From positions 14,365 through 78,364 of the forward strand of contig CAWGGS010000022.1 of the NCBI GenBank assembly GCA_963822095.1: DNA of 64,000 nt. Direction: 5' to 3'. The notes under the pieces were generated by a model that saw only the letters and a list, made by a program, of their open reading frames with translations, made no database searches and was not told where the DNA came from. The DNA comes from CAWGGS01 sp963822095. Its GTDB lineage: Bacteria > Desulfobacterota > Desulfobulbia > Desulfobulbales > Desulfocapsaceae. Shown in pieces: positions 62,430 to 64,000 of this stretch. A program made the position numbers and the translations under genes. The stretch's first letter is position 1. Each line of letters starts with the position of its first letter.

Positions 62430-62576
62430 CCCGGTTATGAAATCGGCTTACGAATCAGCAATCCCCTTTATCGAAAAAAAAGCAGCACATTCGTACCCTC
62501 TTATGCGGTGACCCCCGGCGGCGATTGGCTCTGTTTTTGTCGGGACATCTCCGGATCTTTCAAACTTCCCGGCGTC

Positions 62577-63158
62577 TCATTTCTTCGCCCGATATGCGCT
62601 GTAAAGCTGCATCACCTTGTCCACAAAAGCCCTGGTGTCGGGAAACGGGGGAATCCCCTTATAATCCACGACGTTTTTGGGTCCCGCATTGTAGGCTGCC
62701 AGGGCCAACCTCTTATCGTTGTTGAATCGCTTTAACATGAGGCTGAGATATCTTACTCCGCCGAAGATGTTCTCCTGCGGATCAAAGGGATTTTCCACGG
62801 CCATATCGTTCGATGTATCGGGCATGAGCTGCATCAGGCCCTGGGCGCCATCCTCGGAAACCGCTTTGTGATCGAAACCCGATTCCGCCTTGATTACGGC
62901 CTTGATGAGATGAGGATCGATACCGAACTGTTTGGAAGCCTGCGTGATAAGATAACCGTATTTACTGATAAACTGTTTGGCATTTTTGACGGCGGTCTTC
63001 ATGAAGATTTTATATCTGTTGTCCGTCCTCACATTGGTAAAATGCCAGACTCCCTCTTCGTCCACGTATTTGTAGATATCCGCGAAAACTTGAGGAGGAT
63101 TCGAAAACACCGACGCGAATCCCGCGATTATGCAGAGAAGGAGACTTAACTGTTTCAT
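62577..63158 (-). CDS. lytic transglycosylase with N-terminal DUF4124-like domain
   Basis: From the Met at 63158 the protein has 193 residues: a signal peptide (KQLSLLLCIIAGFASVFSNP), a DUF4124-like segment (VFADIYKYVDEEGVWHFTNV, about 25-45), then the SLT domain with DPHLIKAVIKAESGFDHKAV (catalytic Glu), GAQGLMQLMPDTSNDMAV, NIFGGVRYLSLMLKRF and LALAAYNAGPKNV. It cleaves peptidoglycan in the periplasm. A start seven codons earlier is possible. Genes of this make-up are common in Desulfobacterota. Confidence 0.88.
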   Translation of the reverse strand: MKQLSLLLCIIAGFASVFSNPPQVFADIYKYVDEEGVWHFTNVRTDNRYKIFMKTAVKNAKQFISKYGYLITQASKQFGIDPHLIKAVIKAESGFDHKAVSEDGAQGLMQLMPDTSNDMAVENPFDPQENIFGGVRYLSLMLKRFNNDKRLALAAYNAGPKNVVDYKGIPPFPDTRAFVDKVMQLYSAYRAKK

Positions 63159-63191
63159 TTTTCGCCGAAAAAAGGCCATTGGCTTTTGGCT

Positions 63192-63222
63192 GTTAGCCGT
63201 CAGCTATGAACTAACGGCTAAC
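63192..63222. repeat. hairpin between the transglycosylase and transaldolase genes
   Basis: Arms GTTAGCCGT and ACGGCTAAC surround 13 bases. No T-run follows on the minus strand, where it lies after the transaldolase gene, so a terminator function is doubtful. Similar GTTAGCCGTCAG strings precede and follow it. Confidence 0.5.
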
Positions 63223-63244
63223 GCCTTTTAACATTCTTTACGAA

Positions 63245-63886
63245 TCAGATAGTTTTCTTCCAGTCGGCAAGAAAATTGGCCAGACCGATATCCGTCAAAG
63301 GGTGTTTAACGAGTTGTTTGATGACCTTGAAAGGGATGGTGGCGATATCCGCGCCCATGAGCGCGGAATCCAGTACATGCAGCGGGCTTCGTATGCTGGC
63401 GACAATGACCTCCGTATCAAAGGAATAGTTTTCATAGATCGTAAGAATCTGCTCCACCAGCTCCATTCCCACATGATTGATATCGTCCAGCCTTCCCACA
63501 AACGGGCTGATGTAGGCCGCGCCGGCTTTGGCGGCCATCAGGGCCTGCACAGCGGAAAAACAAAGGGTTACATTCGTCCGGATTCCTTCATCGGCCAGAA
63601 TTTTGACGGCCTTGAGGCCCTCTTCAATCAGGGGGACTTTCACCACAATATTCTCGGCGATTTTAGCCAGGTCCCTCGCCTCGCGAACAATACCCTCGGC
63701 ATCGACGCTCACCACCTCGGCACTGACGGGACCCTCTACAATCCCGCATATCTCTTTGATTAATTCCTTGAAGTCCCTGCCTTCCTTGGCTACCAGGCTC
63801 GGGTTTGTTGTAACGCCGTCAACCATGCCAAGGGCGTGGGCCTCTCTGATTTCCTGAACATTGGCCGTATCAATAAAAAATTTCAT
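63245..63886 (-). CDS. transaldolase / fructose-6-phosphate aldolase (TalC type)
   Basis: The ATG at 63886 has GGGAG upstream. The 213-residue protein is of the short type: MKFFIDTANVQEIREAHALG, VDGVTTNPSLVAKEGRDF, the Schiff-base Lys in NIVVKVPLI (about 82-90), GIRTNVTLCFSAVQALMAAK, ISPFVGRLDDI and DTEVIVASIRSPLHVLDSAL. It transfers dihydroxyacetone units between sugar phosphates in the pentose phosphate pathway. Upstream codons in the same frame are not preceded by a ribosome-binding site. Confidence 0.93.
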   Translation of the reverse strand: MKFFIDTANVQEIREAHALGMVDGVTTNPSLVAKEGRDFKELIKEICGIVEGPVSAEVVSVDAEGIVREARDLAKIAENIVVKVPLIEEGLKAVKILADEGIRTNVTLCFSAVQALMAAKAGAAYISPFVGRLDDINHVGMELVEQILTIYENYSFDTEVIVASIRSPLHVLDSALMGADIATIPFKVIKQLVKHPLTDIGLANFLADWKKTI

Positions 63887-64000
63887 CTGTTTCTCCCGTT
63901 TTTGTTTAGAGCCTGTTTGAAAATTATCCCTGCTGCGGTCGGCTGTGGCTTCCGATGGCTGCGTCAGCTTCCAAAATGGGTCTTCACCGTAGCTCAACTA

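Noticed and set aside
1..64000. CRISPR array, rRNA genes, phage structural genes, integrase or transposase genes
   Set aside because: No regularly spaced repeats of CRISPR type were seen, and no ORF showed integrase, transposase or capsid motifs, even though MITEs and an att-like repeat are present.
63900..64000. Possible repeat upstream of the transaldolase gene
   Set aside because: It looks repeat-like in wording but no second copy is in the window, so nothing supports a call.

Overview
The window looks like part of a chromosome of an anaerobic Desulfobacterota bacterium (Desulfobulbus-like or a related sulfate reducer or syntroph). This is inferred from gene content: a heterodisulfide-reductase/methylene-tetrahydrofolate-reductase module, a complete methylmalonyl-CoA branch with a biotin-dependent carboxyltransferase, a double 2-hydroxyacyl-CoA-dehydratase-type activase, and many B12-binding radical SAM genes. 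No rRNA gene is present, so genus-level placement is not possible.

Layout. 1-14 kb: the 3' end of a CheB-type methylesterase, then scattered small exported or membrane proteins (lipoproteins, a BON protein, a SHOCT protein, a Spy/ZraP-like protein, a GlsB-like membrane protein), a cardiolipin synthase, a RelA/SpoT-type alarmone synthetase and a sigma-32-like factor. This part is dotted with two families of short non-autonomous inverted-repeat elements, several with 8-bp target duplications, and contains a decayed B12-radical SAM gene. 14-25 kb: one minus-strand operon hdrCB-hdrA-mvhD-metV-metF-iscA, then a double-rhodanese protein. The stretch is bracketed by 96-bp direct repeats that carry the 3' end and terminator of a tRNA-Ser(CGA) gene, like an island integrated at a tRNA. 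The operon resembles the acetogen MetVF-HdrABC-MvhD electron-bifurcating methylene-THF reductase, but HdrA is a 1481-residue fusion with an inserted GltD-like NAD(P)H module, and metF carries a one-base frameshift. 25-33 kb: uppP and a cecR-ybhGFSR-type ABC-2 exporter operon with a TolC-like partner.

33-52 kb: enolase, a ribbon-helix-helix regulator with a candidate operator, a 1411-residue activase, a metallo-beta-lactamase-fold hydrolase, a TetR regulator, and the propionate/methylmalonyl-CoA genes (epimerase, mutase, MeaB chaperone, biotinylated carboxyltransferase, a small carboxylase-associated protein, acyl-CoA carboxyltransferase and the C-terminal five sixths of sucD). Together these interconvert succinyl-CoA, methylmalonyl-CoA, propionyl-CoA, pyruvate and oxaloacetate.

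At about 52.11 kb sucD and an acyltransferase gene are both truncated at the same point, so there is a rearrangement or assembly junction. From 52 to 61.7 kb lies a divergent lipid/polyene-type biosynthetic cluster: PlsC-like acyltransferase, two B12-binding radical SAM proteins, LolA-like carrier, lipoprotein, FabG, two hotdog dehydratases, two acyl carrier proteins, a ketosynthase and a chain-length-factor-like ketosynthase. It resembles aryl-polyene and ladderane-type clusters without matching either. It carries an unusual concentration of single-base frameshifts (at least eight). The window ends with a J-domain/receiver fusion, a lytic transglycosylase and a short transaldolase.

All functions come from reading motifs and family resemblance; no search was run.
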